A stretch of 64,000 bases of DNA. Origin: Siphonodentalium dalli. Taxonomy: Eukaryota; Mollusca; Scaphopoda; Gadilida; Siphonodentaliidae. Position 1 is the first letter of the stretch; each line of letters opens with the position of its first letter. The stretch covers positions 6,584,734 through 6,648,733 of the forward strand of contig CP136061.1 in the NCBI GenBank assembly GCA_032622095.1. The letters are read 5' to 3'. The position numbers were made by a program, and so were the translations under genes. Under the pieces are notes generated by a model. It did no database searches. It worked only from the letters and a program-made list of their open reading frames with translations, and was not told the DNA's origin. Below are positions 41,439-51,800 of the stretch, one piece after another.

Positions 41439-43571
41439 ATGAACTCTTCCACCTCTGACACTTCACATGTTTGGTTAGCTTTCATTGTGCTGTTCGTTGC
41501 CATGGCACCAAGATGTTTCACATATGAATGGAATCCAAAATGTCTGCCAAAATGTTCATGTAGTAATACATTCAACGAACAATATAGAACCGTCATGAAA
41601 ACAGTGAATTGCAAGAACAAAGGGTTCAAGGTCGTTCCGAAGGGCAAGACGCTACCAGAGGACACAGAAGTTCTGTTGTATTCTGGGAACAAAATAATTA
41701 ATCTGACGTCTCTGCCGGATATCACGTCGTTACACCTTTTGGATTTGTCGTTGAATAATATCAGTTTCCTTAGCAGCCATTGGTTGTTTGAACATCAGTT
41801 CAAGTTGAAACACCTGAACTTAAGTCATAATAATATAACTCAACTCCAGCACGGGAGCTTTAGTGGGCTGAAATATTTAAACGTACTGGATTTATCATTC
41901 AACCACATCAACTACATAGAAATACATGCCTTTGGCGGACTCAATCATCTCCAGATTCTCAACTTAGACGGGAACCGTCTCAAATATATAGAAAAAGACT
42001 GGTTCTTCAAAATGCCGGGGCTTTCAGTTCTCACGCTCTCAGACAATCAATTAACATCAATAGAGGAAGATGTCTTCTTGTCGTTATCAGAACTTACGAA
42101 ACTTATAGTTAACAAAAACAGTATAAAATCGGTGGAGAGTGGTGCTTTCAGTTATTTGGTGAGATTGGATGTCCTTGACCTCTCTGATAATCAATTCACC
42201 AGTATTCCTCTCAAGGAGTTGCTGCAGCTCATCAATTTAAGAACTTTCAGATTCAATGGAAATTTTCTGCCGAAGTTGGGAGCGAGTTCTCTCCGAACAC
42301 TTAACGTTTCTGAGATCTCATTAAGTTATTCTTCAACTGTCAAAGTTATCGATAAGTACGCCTTCATCGATCTTCCAAATTTGAAAACATTAGAACTTCA
42401 CGACAATCAAATGTTACTATTTATAGACCCTGAAGCATTTTATAACTTACCAGAACTGCGATATTTGTACATGCATAACAATCAACTAATGGCAATTTCT
42501 TCAAAAATTGCCGAAAACTTGCCGCAACTTACAGAAATACATTTATACCAGAATCCAATTCACTGCGATTGTAACAGCTACTGGATAAAATCTATTCTAG
42601 AAAGCAACATAACAAATACGACTAAAAAGATTGAGTTTGTTCACTCGGGTAATATCGTTTGTGACGACCCGATCGATAAATACAAAATCCCACTTGAACA
42701 AATCCCAATAGACACACTCAGAAAAACATGTCCGCCGACTGCTTTACCGTTATTCAAAGACAAGTACAATATAAGCATTGGGGAGACGCTATATTTAGAA
42801 TGTCATGCTATCGGCGTTCCTCAGCCTGCAGTTCATTGGCTGCTTCCGGGAGAAAAACAGTTAGACGATAACATTACGAAGTTCAACGATCATATCCAGC
42901 TCCGAAGTAATTCAACGCTGGTGATAAACAATTTAGTTGAAGAGGACGTCGGCACGTATGCATGTATCGCGATTAATACGAAAGGGTACGATATCAGTTC
43001 CACGGCTGTTAAAGTTCATTTCTTCGACATTAGAATCAGACCGAATAACATCAAACCTCATTTTATAACTCTCTCATGGAGCGGGTCAGACGATCTACTT
43101 CTTCATAAAACATTTCAAATTCAATATCGTCGAGTTAAAGGATCGGACTCGTACGACTCAAAGGTGCTTCATCTACGTCCATACATGCATCGTTATACCA
43201 TAAAAAACCTCAAGGCGTTCACTACGTATGAGTTCTGCGTCTTTCTCACAAACGGGGCGTTCAGACATAAGCTTCATTGTATAAATGTACAGACGAAACA
43301 TCCGAGGCCTCGCGATCCAGGAATTACGAGGCTAATCGACATTAAAATCGTTATCGGACTTTGTGTCGGAGTCGCCGTCAGTATTTTCATTGTGTGCTCA
43401 TATCTTGTGTTCAGGACTTTTAGGAAGAGGAAGGACTACGAGCAGCCGAAAGTGAAAACGAGGCTCTTACAGCCCGATGATAGGCAGAGTTTTCAGATGG
43501 ATAATTTATACGCAGGTTCAACGGGACAGCTGTGCTCCTCTCAAACATCGCTTATCTCTCACCGAGAGTGA
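41439..43571 (+). CDS. LRR-Ig-FN3 transmembrane protein, LRRN (neuronal leucine-rich repeat) family-like
   Basis: A 710-residue type I membrane protein, probably a cell-surface adhesion or signalling receptor. Domains in order: signal peptide (hydrophobic 11-24); cysteine-rich LRRNT (C35, C39, C41, C58); about 12 leucine-rich repeats (75-370, with LxxLDLSxNxI-type units such as 145-168 and 241-263); LRRCT (C376, C378, C408, C431; HCDCNSYW at 375-382); I-set Ig domain (C455, W467, DVGTYAC at 503-509); FN3 domain (about 528-618); one membrane helix (635-657); RKRK stop-transfer; tail of about 50 residues. Many N-glycosylation sequons lie outside the membrane. Length and domain order match vertebrate LRRN1-3 (about 710 residues, coding region in one exon), although FN3-containing LRR-Ig relatives cannot be excluded. 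The start at 41439 is chosen because it precedes the signal peptide and has A at -3. No intron, frameshift or missing cysteine is seen. A family A MITE starts 160 bp after the stop. No AATAAA was found before it. Confidence 0.93.
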   Translation: MNSSTSDTSHVWLAFIVLFVAMAPRCFTYEWNPKCLPKCSCSNTFNEQYRTVMKTVNCKNKGFKVVPKGKTLPEDTEVLLYSGNKIINLTSLPDITSLHLLDLSLNNISFLSSHWLFEHQFKLKHLNLSHNNITQLQHGSFSGLKYLNVLDLSFNHINYIEIHAFGGLNHLQILNLDGNRLKYIEKDWFFKMPGLSVLTLSDNQLTSIEEDVFLSLSELTKLIVNKNSIKSVESGAFSYLVRLDVLDLSDNQFTSIPLKELLQLINLRTFRFNGNFLPKLGASSLRTLNVSEISLSYSSTVKVIDKYAFIDLPNLKTLELHDNQMLLFIDPEAFYNLPELRYLYMHNNQLMAISSKIAENLPQLTEIHLYQNPIHCDCNSYWIKSILESNITNTTKKIEFVHSGNIVCDDPIDKYKIPLEQIPIDTLRKTCPPTALPLFKDKYNISIGETLYLECHAIGVPQPAVHWLLPGEKQLDDNITKFNDHIQLRSNSTLVINNLVEEDVGTYACIAINTKGYDISSTAVKVHFFDIRIRPNNIKPHFITLSWSGSDDLLLHKTFQIQYRRVKGSDSYDSKVLHLRPYMHRYTIKNLKAFTTYEFCVFLTNGAFRHKLHCINVQTKHPRPRDPGITRLIDIKIVIGLCVGVAVSIFIVCSYLVFRTFRKRKDYEQPKVKTRLLQPDDRQSFQMDNLYAGSTGQLCSSQTSLISHRE

Positions 43572-43730
43572 ATCAAACTGCGAGGCCCCTCGCTATGATC
43601 ACCTGACCACTATCATCACTTATACAGAATGAGAGGAAATCACTCATTTTTTTATTTAAGACTTTGCTCGGTTAGAATTCATTCTGCGTAATTTTGAGAA
43701 ACCTACCTGTCAATACACATGTATTCATTT
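43572..43730 (+). other. Probable 3' UTR start of the LRRN-like gene
   Basis: Unique sequence between the stop codon and MITE A15. No canonical polyadenylation signal is visible, so the UTR may extend through the MITE. Confidence 0.4.
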
Positions 43731-44172
43731 CAAGACTGAATTTACAGTCTGTCATTTCCAGAATGAGGTCCCCACAAAGGGTGAATATAGTGACACTATC
43801 ACGCACGGCGGGCAAGCATCACCAAATGCACCCTCTGGGGACCTCAATCTGCTTAGACCCCAACTGCTATGGTTTGACCATGGGTCAGATTCAAGTTTCC
43901 CTGTTGAAGTTGGTGATGTTCACCCATTGGGCATTATGCATTTTATCTTCTGCAAATTAGGGGATATATAAACTTCCCAGAAGGGAAAAAGTAACTAAAA
44001 ACAATGTTGATTTGAAACTATATATATTCTTCTCAGAAGATGAAGCCTAAGCAGAATGAGGTCTCCAGAGGGTGAATTTGGTGATGCTAGCCTGCTGTGC
44101 TGGATAGTATCACTAAATTGACCCTCTGGGGACCTCATTCTGCAAATGACAGACACACTATTTGCAGGCTTG
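43731..44172. mobile_element. MITE family A, copy A15, just downstream of the LRRN-like gene
   Basis: Long form with left end CAAGACTGAATTTACAGTCTG and right end ACACTATTTGCAGGCTTG. The hairpins are moderately diverged. If the gene's 3' UTR extends this far, both hairpins would be in the transcript. Confidence 0.88.
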
Positions 44173-44796
44173 GTCGATTAACATTAGTATAAGCTGCATT
44201 AAACACATTTAAATCTTAAACATTTCGGCTAACTCTGCAAGTCAGTATGGTATCATTGATGTGATGCGAGTTGGTGCATTTAAGGAGGAGGTCGATCAAG
44301 TGAAACATTTTGAATGGGATTTCCATGCAAATCTCTGCAGCGAAAGTTATATATGAAGCAGTTGTCTTGGAACTGAAGCAGCCATAACATTAAACAGACC
44401 TAACATTTAACTGTCAGATGGACGACTTGTTAAATTGTCAATTTTTGCAATACATTTTTTTTTTAGAACTATTTTCTTGAATTACAACACTTGACCTAGT
44501 TTTGAAAAATCAATATAAAATTCAAATATAAATACACCAACTTTTTAAACCCCAAGCTGACCCACCAGGTAAATATGTATTGTTTTTAATACCGGTACCG
44601 CACAAAGTCACACCTAGAAATATTTTCAACTCTGTAACTTTTGCTGCAGAGATTTGCATGGTTTAAATGCCCATTCAAAATTGGTCACTTGACCTCCCCC
44701 TTAATAGCAGTATGATGCCTGTATCATTGATTCTGTGCCAGTGGGTGCATTTAAATCATGCTTCATGTTACCTGTGGATTGTAATTTATTCATCTA
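44173..44796. other. Spacer with a diverged inverted repeat
   Basis: TATGGTATCATTGATGTGATGCG...GCATTTAAGGAGGAGGTCGATCAAGTGA...TTTGAATGGG (44248-44320) is matched inversely by CCCATTCAAAATTGGTCACTTGACC (44670-44696), and TTTCCATGCAAATCTCTGCAGC by GCTGCAGAGATTTGCATGG (44643-44661). This looks like an element of about 480 bp with imperfect inverted arms of about 70-80 bp. Confidence 0.6.
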
Positions 44797-45011
44797 CAGT
44801 AATGCCCTAATTAATCGACTGCTTAACCACAGCAGAATTATGGGTAACTTTTCAGATTTTTTTGTCGGAAATATGGCTTGTTACCATTCATCGGAAAGCT
44901 CTCGGGGAGAGCTTTACGATGAATGGCAACAAGCCATATTTCCGACTAAATCCTGAAAAGTTATTCATAATTCTGCTGTGGTTAAGCAGTCGATTAATTA
45001 GGGCATCACTG
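44797..45011. mobile_element. MITE family B, copy B17 (private arm variants)
   Basis: Complete with TA flanks. The left arm is TTAATCGACTGCTTAACC and the right arm GGTTAAGCAGTCGATTAA; the CTGCTT/AAGCAG pair is private to this copy. Confidence 0.95.
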
Positions 45012-45653
45012 TAGTCATGCTGTAATTCTATGGTGGTTCACATTAACTGATGGCTGTTTAGTACATCATCATATGTACATTCCTGAATAAATCTGCGCCA
45101 TAGTAGACAAACATTAATAGATATCTGTTGTTGGTAACAGTTACATCAGACAACATTTATGACTACATATAATCCCTGGAATTGGAAAGTACTAAAACAG
45201 CCATTTCGGCTTATCAAAATTTTAATTTGGTCTTGTCAAGAGAGCGCAGACAGGTATTCAAATTTGGAACGAAACGCTATGGCTATATCTATACTTAGGC
45301 AAAAAAAAACAAAAAACCTTTGTTTAGGGTTTCCAGGGCCTACCCTAGAGAAAGGTGCCTATATCCAAATCTTTTTATTGGACTGCAGACACAGATCATG
45401 TTATTTTTGTTCAGTGGAAAGGACATTGAAAGGTATCTTATCCATTTTCAAACCTCTCCTATAAAAATGTTTAGATTGTTTTATTAGTCTAGTGCTCTGA
45501 CTAATTCAAGATAACAAATATTTAATATTGAACCTTTTAATTAATCTGAATTTTGAAGCTTTCTAGATTGAATTGTCAATGACCCAATGGAATTCAGAAT
45601 AAACAAATTTAAAAAAAATAAAAATTCCCTACCTACCTACATGTACCTAATGT
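45012..45653. other. Spacer; distant third copy of the 47.4-kb duplication at 45050-45150
   Basis: CACATTAACTGATGGCTGTTTAGT, GCCATAGTAGACAAACATTAAT and GTTGTTGGTAACAG echo 48357-48440 and 47420-47480. A 101-codon frame at 45159-45464 shows no domain I recognise; there is no basis to call it a gene. Confidence 0.5.
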
Positions 45654-45799
45654 AGGAAATATGACTTGTTGCCATTCATCGGAAAGCTCTCCCCGAGAGC
45701 TTTCCGATGAATGGCAACAAGCCATATTTCCGACTAAATCCTGAAAAGTTACCCATAATTCTGCTGTGGTTAAGGAGTCGATTACTTAGGGCATTACTG
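45654..45799. mobile_element. MITE family B, copy B18 (outer left arm missing)
   Basis: It starts at GGAAATATGACTTGTTGCC inside the left arm. The hairpin tip and full right arm to GGGCATTACTG-TA are intact. Confidence 0.88.
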
Positions 45800-45831
45800 T
45801 ATAAATGGGCTCTTGTGCTGCTTATTACTTA

Positions 45832-46176
45832 TTGGACCATAGAAGGGTGATGGATCATAGAAGGGTGATGGATCATAGAAGGGTGATGAATCATAGAAGG
45901 GTGATGAATCATAGAAGGGTGATGAATCATAGAAGGGTGATGGATCATAGAAGGGTGATGAATCATAGAAGGGTGATGGATCATAGAAGGGTGATGGATC
46001 ATAGAAGGGTGATGAATCATAGAAGGGTGATGGATCATAGAAGGGTGATGGATCATAGAAGGGTGATGGATCATAGAAGGGTGATGGATCATAGAAGGGT
46101 GATGGATCATAGAAGGGTGATGGATCATAGAAGGGTGATGGATCATAGAAGGGTGATGGATCATAGAAGGGTGATG
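45832..46176. repeat. 18-bp minisatellite, about 19 copies
   Basis: The unit is GATSRATCATAGAAGGGT (GGATC/GAATC variants). 18 bp is six codons, which keeps frames open on both strands (DHRRVM repeats and their antisense). Not a gene. Confidence 0.98.
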
Positions 46177-46249
46177 TTGGGGTGAACTACATTGTTCATT
46201 GTTACTTCTCCCTGATAATAGTCCACTTCTCCCTAATTACATGTACCAC

Positions 46250-47215
46250 CCCTGGTCAAGTGATCCTGCTAATGTGTTATGATGCGGTTTGGTCCTGCTG
46301 AATTGCTATGATGCTGTTAGGGCAAACTGATGCAGTTAACAAAAAGTACCGTTATATTTTTTTAATTTGTCTTTTTCGCTGTGTTCCAATAATCTAAACA
46401 TATACAGGAAAAGCCATTATGCATATCAATTTAAACATTCAAAAACATATTTATTATGAAATATTTTTAATATTAGTTGAAAATCGACTATAATCAAGAT
46501 GGTTAATATTATGATAATTTAAACGCGATATAATAACGTTTGCTTGCATCATGAATTTTGATTTCGATTATAGCATTGTCTCCAGCCCAGCCAGAGTGAT
46601 TGAGATTTTCCCATTGCACGCGACATTTATATTTTAGGCCACTCCTTTGCAAATATTTGACAGTCCATAATGTTATAATTATGTTCTCAATAAAATGTAA
46701 ACCGCGGCTATGAATGAACTTCACTTTGCATAATTCGGATAGTAACTCCCCTCAATTTGGAATGCCGGCCATTGAAAGACGCACACGTTTATTTCAGATT
46801 ACGACATTAATGCTTTAAGCCCACCGATCTACTGTGTGACAAAGGCGCTTGCAAAAATTCAAAACAAGCAGTGTCGTATTAGATAATAATTGGTGACGTG
46901 ACAAAATCAGATATAGTCTACTCTATATACGACCAAAGTGTCCGGCTTTTGTTCGTTATTAACATCGTTTTAGAAACACCAGCACAGGCATTGCTATATT
47001 TTTCAAAAATATATATTTTCTTGAATGTTTCATACACACATTGTTTTTTTCTCAAATTGCTTGAATTAGCCAAACACCGTGAAAAATACAACTTAAAAAA
47101 AAAATAACGGTACTTTTTGATAACGCCATCAGTTTGCCCTACCCACATCATAGCAATTCAGCAGGACGACCAGCATCATAGAATATTAGCAGGACCACTT
47201 GACTAGAGGTGATTA
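46250..47215. mobile_element. Element of about 960 bp with inverted arms of about 150 bp
   Basis: The left arm includes GTCAAGTGATCCTGCTAATG, CCTGCTGAATTGCTATGATG, TAGGGCAAACTGATG and AAAAAGTACCGTTAT. The right arm is the inverse (ATAACGGTACTTTTTGATAA, CATCAGTTTGCCCTA, CATCATAGCAATTCAGCAGG, AGCAGGACCACTTGAC). Arm identity is about 80 per cent. The interior contains no recognisable transposase; short frames on both strands are unassigned. Boundaries and target duplication are not certain. Confidence 0.7.
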
Positions 47216-47306
47216 CTGAACAATATAGTAATATTCAGATTACCAAACACGGAGAAGTGACTTCTCACAATTAGAAACATCTTGAATGGTCCCTGAATAT
47301 GAAGTA

Positions 47307-47414
47307 CAGTAATGCCCTAAGTAATCGACTCTTTAACTACAGCAGAATTATGGGTAACTTTTCGGGATTTAGTCGGAAATATGGCTTGTTGCCATTCATT
47401 GGAAAGCTCTCCCC
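47307..47414. mobile_element. MITE family B, solo left arm B19
   Basis: The left arm with TA flank and variants CTCTTTAACTACAGCAG stops at the palindrome centre (GGAAAGCTCTCCCC). No right arm. Confidence 0.85.
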
Positions 47415-47672
47415 AAAATATAGGCCACAGTTAAATAACAAAATCTAGGCCATAGTAAACAATCGTAAAGTGTTGTTGGTAATATACATCAGTGTATGAT
47501 CAGACACTTGTTAAGATGCTATTATACCCCCTCATCATATATATACAGCTTCTACACTAATTAGATATAGAGACAGAGAGGATATAGATGTATGATTAAA
47601 GCCAGTCAATGATACCCTTTACTGTCTTCTATATCAGAGAGCTCCCTCCCTCTCTTGTGGCTTTCTGTAATG
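47415..47672. repeat. Segmental duplication, copy 1 flank
   Basis: CAATCGTAAAGTGTTGTTGG to ATACAGCTTCTACACTAATT and CTTTTACTGTCTTCT matches 48430-48590. Here TACTGTCTTCTATATCAGAG is uninterrupted, the empty counterpart of the A17 insertion site. Confidence 0.85.
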
Positions 47673-48145
47673 CAAGCCTGCAAATAGCGTGTTTTTCATT
47701 TGCAGAATGAGGTCCCAGAGGGTGAATTTATTGACGCTATCCCACAGCGGGCTAGCATCACTAAATTCACTCTCTGGGAACCTCATTCTGCTAAGGCCCT
47801 CAACTGCTATGGCAGACCTAGGATCAGATTGAAGTTCCCCAGTTGAAGTTGGTGATGTTCACCCATTGGGCACCTCAATTATGATTTTTATCTTCTGCAA
47901 ATTAGGGGATATAGAAACTTCCTAGAAGGGAAATGTAACTAAAAACAATGTTAATTTGATACTATAGATACTTCCCAGAAGATGAGGCCTAAGCAGAATG
48001 AAGTCCCCAGAGGGTGAATTTAGTGATGCTAGCCCGCTATGCGGGATAGCGTCACTAAATTCACCCAGAGTAGCGGGATAGCGTCACTAAATTCACCCTC
48101 TGGGGACCTCATTCTGCAAATGACAGACACGCTATTTGCAGGCTT
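47673..48145. mobile_element. MITE family A, copy A16
   Basis: Long form with left end CAAGCCTGCAAATAGCGTG and right end CGCTATTTGCAGGCTT. The right hairpin contains an extra copy of its last arm (GCGGGATAGCGTCACTAAAT twice). The octamers CTGTAATG and ATGTGATG on either side (6 of 8 identical) suggest an 8-bp duplication; the uninterrupted site is in duplication copy 2 at about 49210. Confidence 0.88.
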
Positions 48146-48592
48146 TATGTGATGTTATCAGGGTAGTAACATTATGTGGCCTTGTTCGAGTGAGGAGGGA
48201 GGGGGTGTGTCCAGAGTGAACCTGTAAATTCAATGATCGACACCCCAAGTAAGAAAATTATTTATTCTCCTCCATCCCTAAAGTCAATTGGTTCCAATAT
48301 TTTGGCCTGCCGTCTGTGGTTCTCCTGAATATGCCGTATAATTAGCAAGGAAGTCACATTAACTGCTGTCTGTTTTAGTCCAATCCGGATGAAATATACA
48401 CTACAGTAAGAACAAAATATACGCCATAATAAACAATCGTAAAGTGTTGTTGGTACATCAGACACTTGTTAAGATGCTATAATGCTCCCTTATCACATAT
48501 ATACAGCTTCTACACTAATTAGATAGGGAGGGAGACAGTGATATACTTTTTGAGTCAATGCTATCTTTTACTGTCTTCTAATCAAGCCTGCA
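48146..48592. repeat. Segmental duplication, copy 2 flank (48300-48592)
   Basis: 48146-48300 is unassigned. From about 48300 the sequence is a diverged copy of 47270-47670 without B19: CACTTGTTAAGATGCTATAAT and ACAGCTTCTACACTAATTAG are shared. Confidence 0.75.
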
Positions 48593-49180
48593 AATAGCCT
48601 GTCTGTCATTTGCAGAATGAGGTCCCCAGAGGGTGAATTTAGTGACGCTATCCCGCATAGTGGGCTAGCATCACTAAATCCACCCTCTGGGGACCTCATT
48701 CTGCTTAGGCCTCAACTTCTGGGAAGTATCTATGGTATCAAATTAACATTGTTTTTAGTTACGTTTTCCTATTCTGGGAAGTTTCTATATTCCCCTAATT
48801 TGCAGAAGATAAAATCCATAATTGAGGCACCCAATGGGTGAACATCACCAACTTCAACTGGGAAACTTCAAATTGATCCTAGGTCTGCCATAGCAGTTGA
48901 GGGCCTAAGCAGAATGAGGTCCCCATAGGGTGAATTTAGTGATGCTAGCCCGCTATGCGGGGTAGTGTCACTAAATTCACCCTCTGGGGACCTCATTCTG
49001 CAAATGACAGACACACTATTTGCAGGCTTGCTCCTACTCCAATAAGTGAAATAACTCATGAATGTTTTATATGTAACCCACAGGGAGCCTCACACAGATG
49101 GATGAATGCACCACAGAGTGTTGTCTGCTCCAGTCTATGTGGGGCTCTCTATGGGTTCAGACACGCTATTTGCAGGCTTG
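48593..49180. mobile_element. MITE family A, copy A17, ending at a second distal terminus (588 bp)
   Basis: An exact 8-bp duplication CTTCTAAT flanks 48593-49180 (48585-48592 and 49181-49188). A full normal right terminus (TTTGCAGGCTTG) is present at 49019-49030, but the duplication is at the distal second terminus (CAGACACGCTATTTGCAGGCTTG, 49158-49180). The mobilised unit therefore included 150 bp of extra DNA, among it a D element. Confidence 0.9.
49073..49157. mobile_element. MITE family D, copy D5, inside A17
   Basis: (G)TAA-CCCACAGGGAGCCTC on the left and GGGGCTCTCTATGGG-TT on the right. One TTAA is mutated and the other cut. Confidence 0.8.
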
Positions 49181-49348
49181 CTTCTAATCAGACAGCTTCC
49201 TATCTTGTGGGCTTTCTTTGATGCCATGAGAGCCATAATATTGTTTGTTGCATGCAGAATGTTATAACTTAATTTACTATGGCATTAGTGGACCAAGAGA
49301 AGCTACAAAACTGTAAGAGCGGAAAACAGCGAATAATGGATGAATCTA
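49181..49348. repeat. Segmental duplication copy 2, right part
   Basis: TGTGGGCTTTCTTTGATGCC matches TTGTGGCTTTCTGTAATG at 47656-47672 and is not interrupted here, giving the empty site for A16. The last 80 bp are unassigned. Confidence 0.7.
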
Positions 49349-49518
49349 CAGTAATGCCCTAATTAATCGACTCCTTAACCACAGCAGAATTATGGGTAAC
49401 TTTTCAGGATTTAGTCGGAAATATGACTTGTTGCAACAAGCCACATTTCCGACTAAATCCTGAAAAGTTACCCATAATTCTGCTGTAGTTAAGGAGTCGA
49501 TTATTTAGGGTATTACTG
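49349..49518. mobile_element. MITE family B, copy B20 (hairpin tip deleted)
   Basis: Both ends and the TA flanks are intact. The arms meet at GACTTGTTGCAACAAGCC, so the inner 30-35 bp of each arm are missing symmetrically. Confidence 0.92.
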
Positions 49519-49662
49519 TACATGTAAGTTCATGTAGGTATACTGAGTATTCCTATAAAAAACTATATGGTTCCATTAACATTCAAAATACAAACCTTAT
49601 GTAAGTTCATGTAGGTATACCGAGTATAACTATATGGTTCCATTAACATTCATATACATGTA
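49519..49662. repeat. Direct duplication of about 60 bp
   Basis: GTAAGTTCATGTAGGTATAC plus GGTTCCATTAACATTCA occurs twice. Confidence 0.75.
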
Positions 49663-50125
49663 GAAGCCTGAGAATAAGGTGTCTGTCATTTGCAGAATGA
49701 GATCCCCAGAGGGTTAATATAGTGATGTTATCCCGCTTAGCAGGCTAGCAAAACTAAATTCACCCTCTGGGGGCCTCATTCTGCTTATAGGCCTCATCTT
49801 CTCTGGAAAGTTTCTTTATTATCAAATTTCAAAAGAAATTTCTTCACATAAATACTTTTTTTTTTTTTAAGTTTAGTTTCTCAATATCCCCAAATTGGCA
49901 GACGACACATTGCATAATTGAGGTTCCCAATGGGTTTACATTACAATATTCACCATTTGGGAACCTCAATCTGAGTCTCTGTCTCCCATAGTAGATGAGG
50001 CCATTCAGAATGAGGTCCCCAGAGGGTGAATTTGGTGATGATAGCCCGCTATGTGGGATATCATCACTAAATTCACCCTCTGGGGACCTCATTCTGCAAC
50101 TGACAGGCACATAAACTCAGGCTTG
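49663..50125. mobile_element. MITE family A, copy A18
   Basis: Second internal subtype. Left end GAAGCCTGAGAATAAGGTG, right end ATAAACTCAGGCTTG. The right hairpin is well preserved, with tip CCCGC-TAT-GTGGG. Confidence 0.85.
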
Positions 50126-50261
50126 TTTATCAATAGAGGATTATGTTCATGTAAACTTGCTATAGAGTGTATTTGGTACAAACAAGTCATTGGATGTTTG
50201 GTAGGAAATATGAACATAGATATAGATAAACAATATCCACAAATTTTTGGGGTATTTATTT

Positions 50262-50920
50262 ACACAGTGGCTGGGTATTTATATACACAGTGGTTGGGTA
50301 TTTAATTACACAGTGGTTGGGTATTTAATTACACAGTGGTTGGGTATTTATTTACACAGTGGTTGGGTATTTATTTACAGTGGTTGGGTATTTATTGACA
50401 CAGTGGTTGGGTATTAATTGACACAGTGGTTGGGTATTTATTTACACAGTGGTTGGGTATTTATTTACACAGTGGTTGGGTATTTATTTACACAGTGGTT
50501 GGGTATTTATTTACACAGTGGTTGGGTATTTATTTACACAGTGGTTGGGTATTTATTTACACAGTGGTTGGGTATTTATTTACACAGTGGTACGGTATTT
50601 ATTTACACAGTGGTTGGGTATTTATTTACACAGTGGTTTGGTATTTATTTACACAGTGGTTGGGTATTTATTTACAGTGGCTGGGTATTTATTTACACAG
50701 TGGTTGGGTATTTATTTACACAGTGGTTGGGTATTTATTTACACACTGGTTGGGTATTTATTTACACAGTGGTTGGGTATTTATTTACACAGTGGCTGGG
50801 TATTTATTTACACAGTGGTTGGGTATTTATTTACACAGTGGCTGGGTATTTATTTACACAGTGGTTGGGTATTTATTTACACATTGGTTGGGTATTTATT
50901 TACACAGTGGCTGGGTATTT
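50262..50920. repeat. 23-bp minisatellite, about 29 copies
   Basis: The unit is CACAGTGGTTGGGTATTTAT+TTA with a few variants (GGCTGGG, TACGGT, GGTTTGG). Three overlapping long frames (158-231 codons) arise because 23-bp units cycle through all phases without a stop. They are not genes. Confidence 0.98.
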
Positions 50921-51507
50921 TATGATACACGAAACACCAAGAATATTAGACCAAAGGTATCCGAAACATTTAGTGCCACCGCAGATGATGGGATTACAAT
51001 TGTAAGTGTGGAAAATTGCAGGTGGAGAAAAGTGGCTTGCCCGCAGACGCTACGGTACTGCGATATCAGCAGCTGTGAATTTATCCAAGTGATCGATCAC
51101 ATGATAACATGTAAATTGTGAGACCAGTGCGACCATGGTCATGTGACAGTTACGTAACGATCACATGCATTGCCAAGGTCATGCCATGATGGATGCTCCA
51201 CGTGTGATTTTCTCTGCGGTGGCTTTTACCCAATGACAGTGGTTAAGGAACTGCCACGATTGTTAGATAAACATAATGGACTGCATTCTGCCTCATTCCC
51301 ACCCCCATAGTGCTATATCCACCGAAAGAGTATTATGTATAGTGCAAACAATATATATATTCATTTTGACTACATGTATGTGTATCATTTGTGAATTACT
51401 TTTCAGTCTGTTTTTTTTTCTTTTTGAAGTCATAAATACATCTTGTTCTCTTGTTATAAAAGATGTCTTCATTCCATGACCATGTACAAGGCCAGGATGG
51501 TGACCTA
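50921..51507. other. Spacer, no feature seen
   Basis: The C-terminal parts of frames leaving the 23-bp array extend to 51121 but have no recognisable domain. The remainder is AT-rich. Confidence 0.5.
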
Positions 51508-51800
51508 AGTCACTAGCATAATCTCTAAACCGTCACTTCAGACGTTCAGGAACCCATGTCACTAACGTAATCTGTAAACTGTCACTTTGGACGCTCACGA
51601 ACCTACATCACAAAAGTAATCTTAAACAGTCGATTCAGACGTTCAGAAACCTACATCACTAATGTAATCTCTAAACAGTTGCTTTCGGACATTAGGAACC
51701 AACGTCACTAATGTAATCTCTAAACAGTTGCTTTCAGATGTTCAGGATCCAATGTCACTAAAGTAATATCTAAACAGTCGATTCAGATGTTCAGGAACCT
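51508..51800. repeat. Degenerate tandem repeat of about 57 bp, 5 copies
   Basis: Units built on TCACTAAYGTAATCTCTAAA followed by CAGWYGTTCAGGAACC, at 75-85 per cent identity by eye. The last unit joins a family A end fragment. Confidence 0.8.

Noticed and set aside
41393-41725. 110-codon minus-strand frame overlapping the receptor start
   Set aside because: Antisense shadow of a well-supported coding sequence.
45159-45464. 101-codon frame
   Set aside because: No known domain. Composition fits AT-rich non-coding DNA.
45805-46185. Frames of DHRRVM repeats (+) and the antisense repeat (-)
   Set aside because: 18-bp array divisible by three. Both strands are open for arithmetic reasons.
50418-51121. 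Three overlapping long frames (158-231 codons)
   Set aside because: A stop-free 23-bp tandem unit read in all phases. No domain in the short unique tails.
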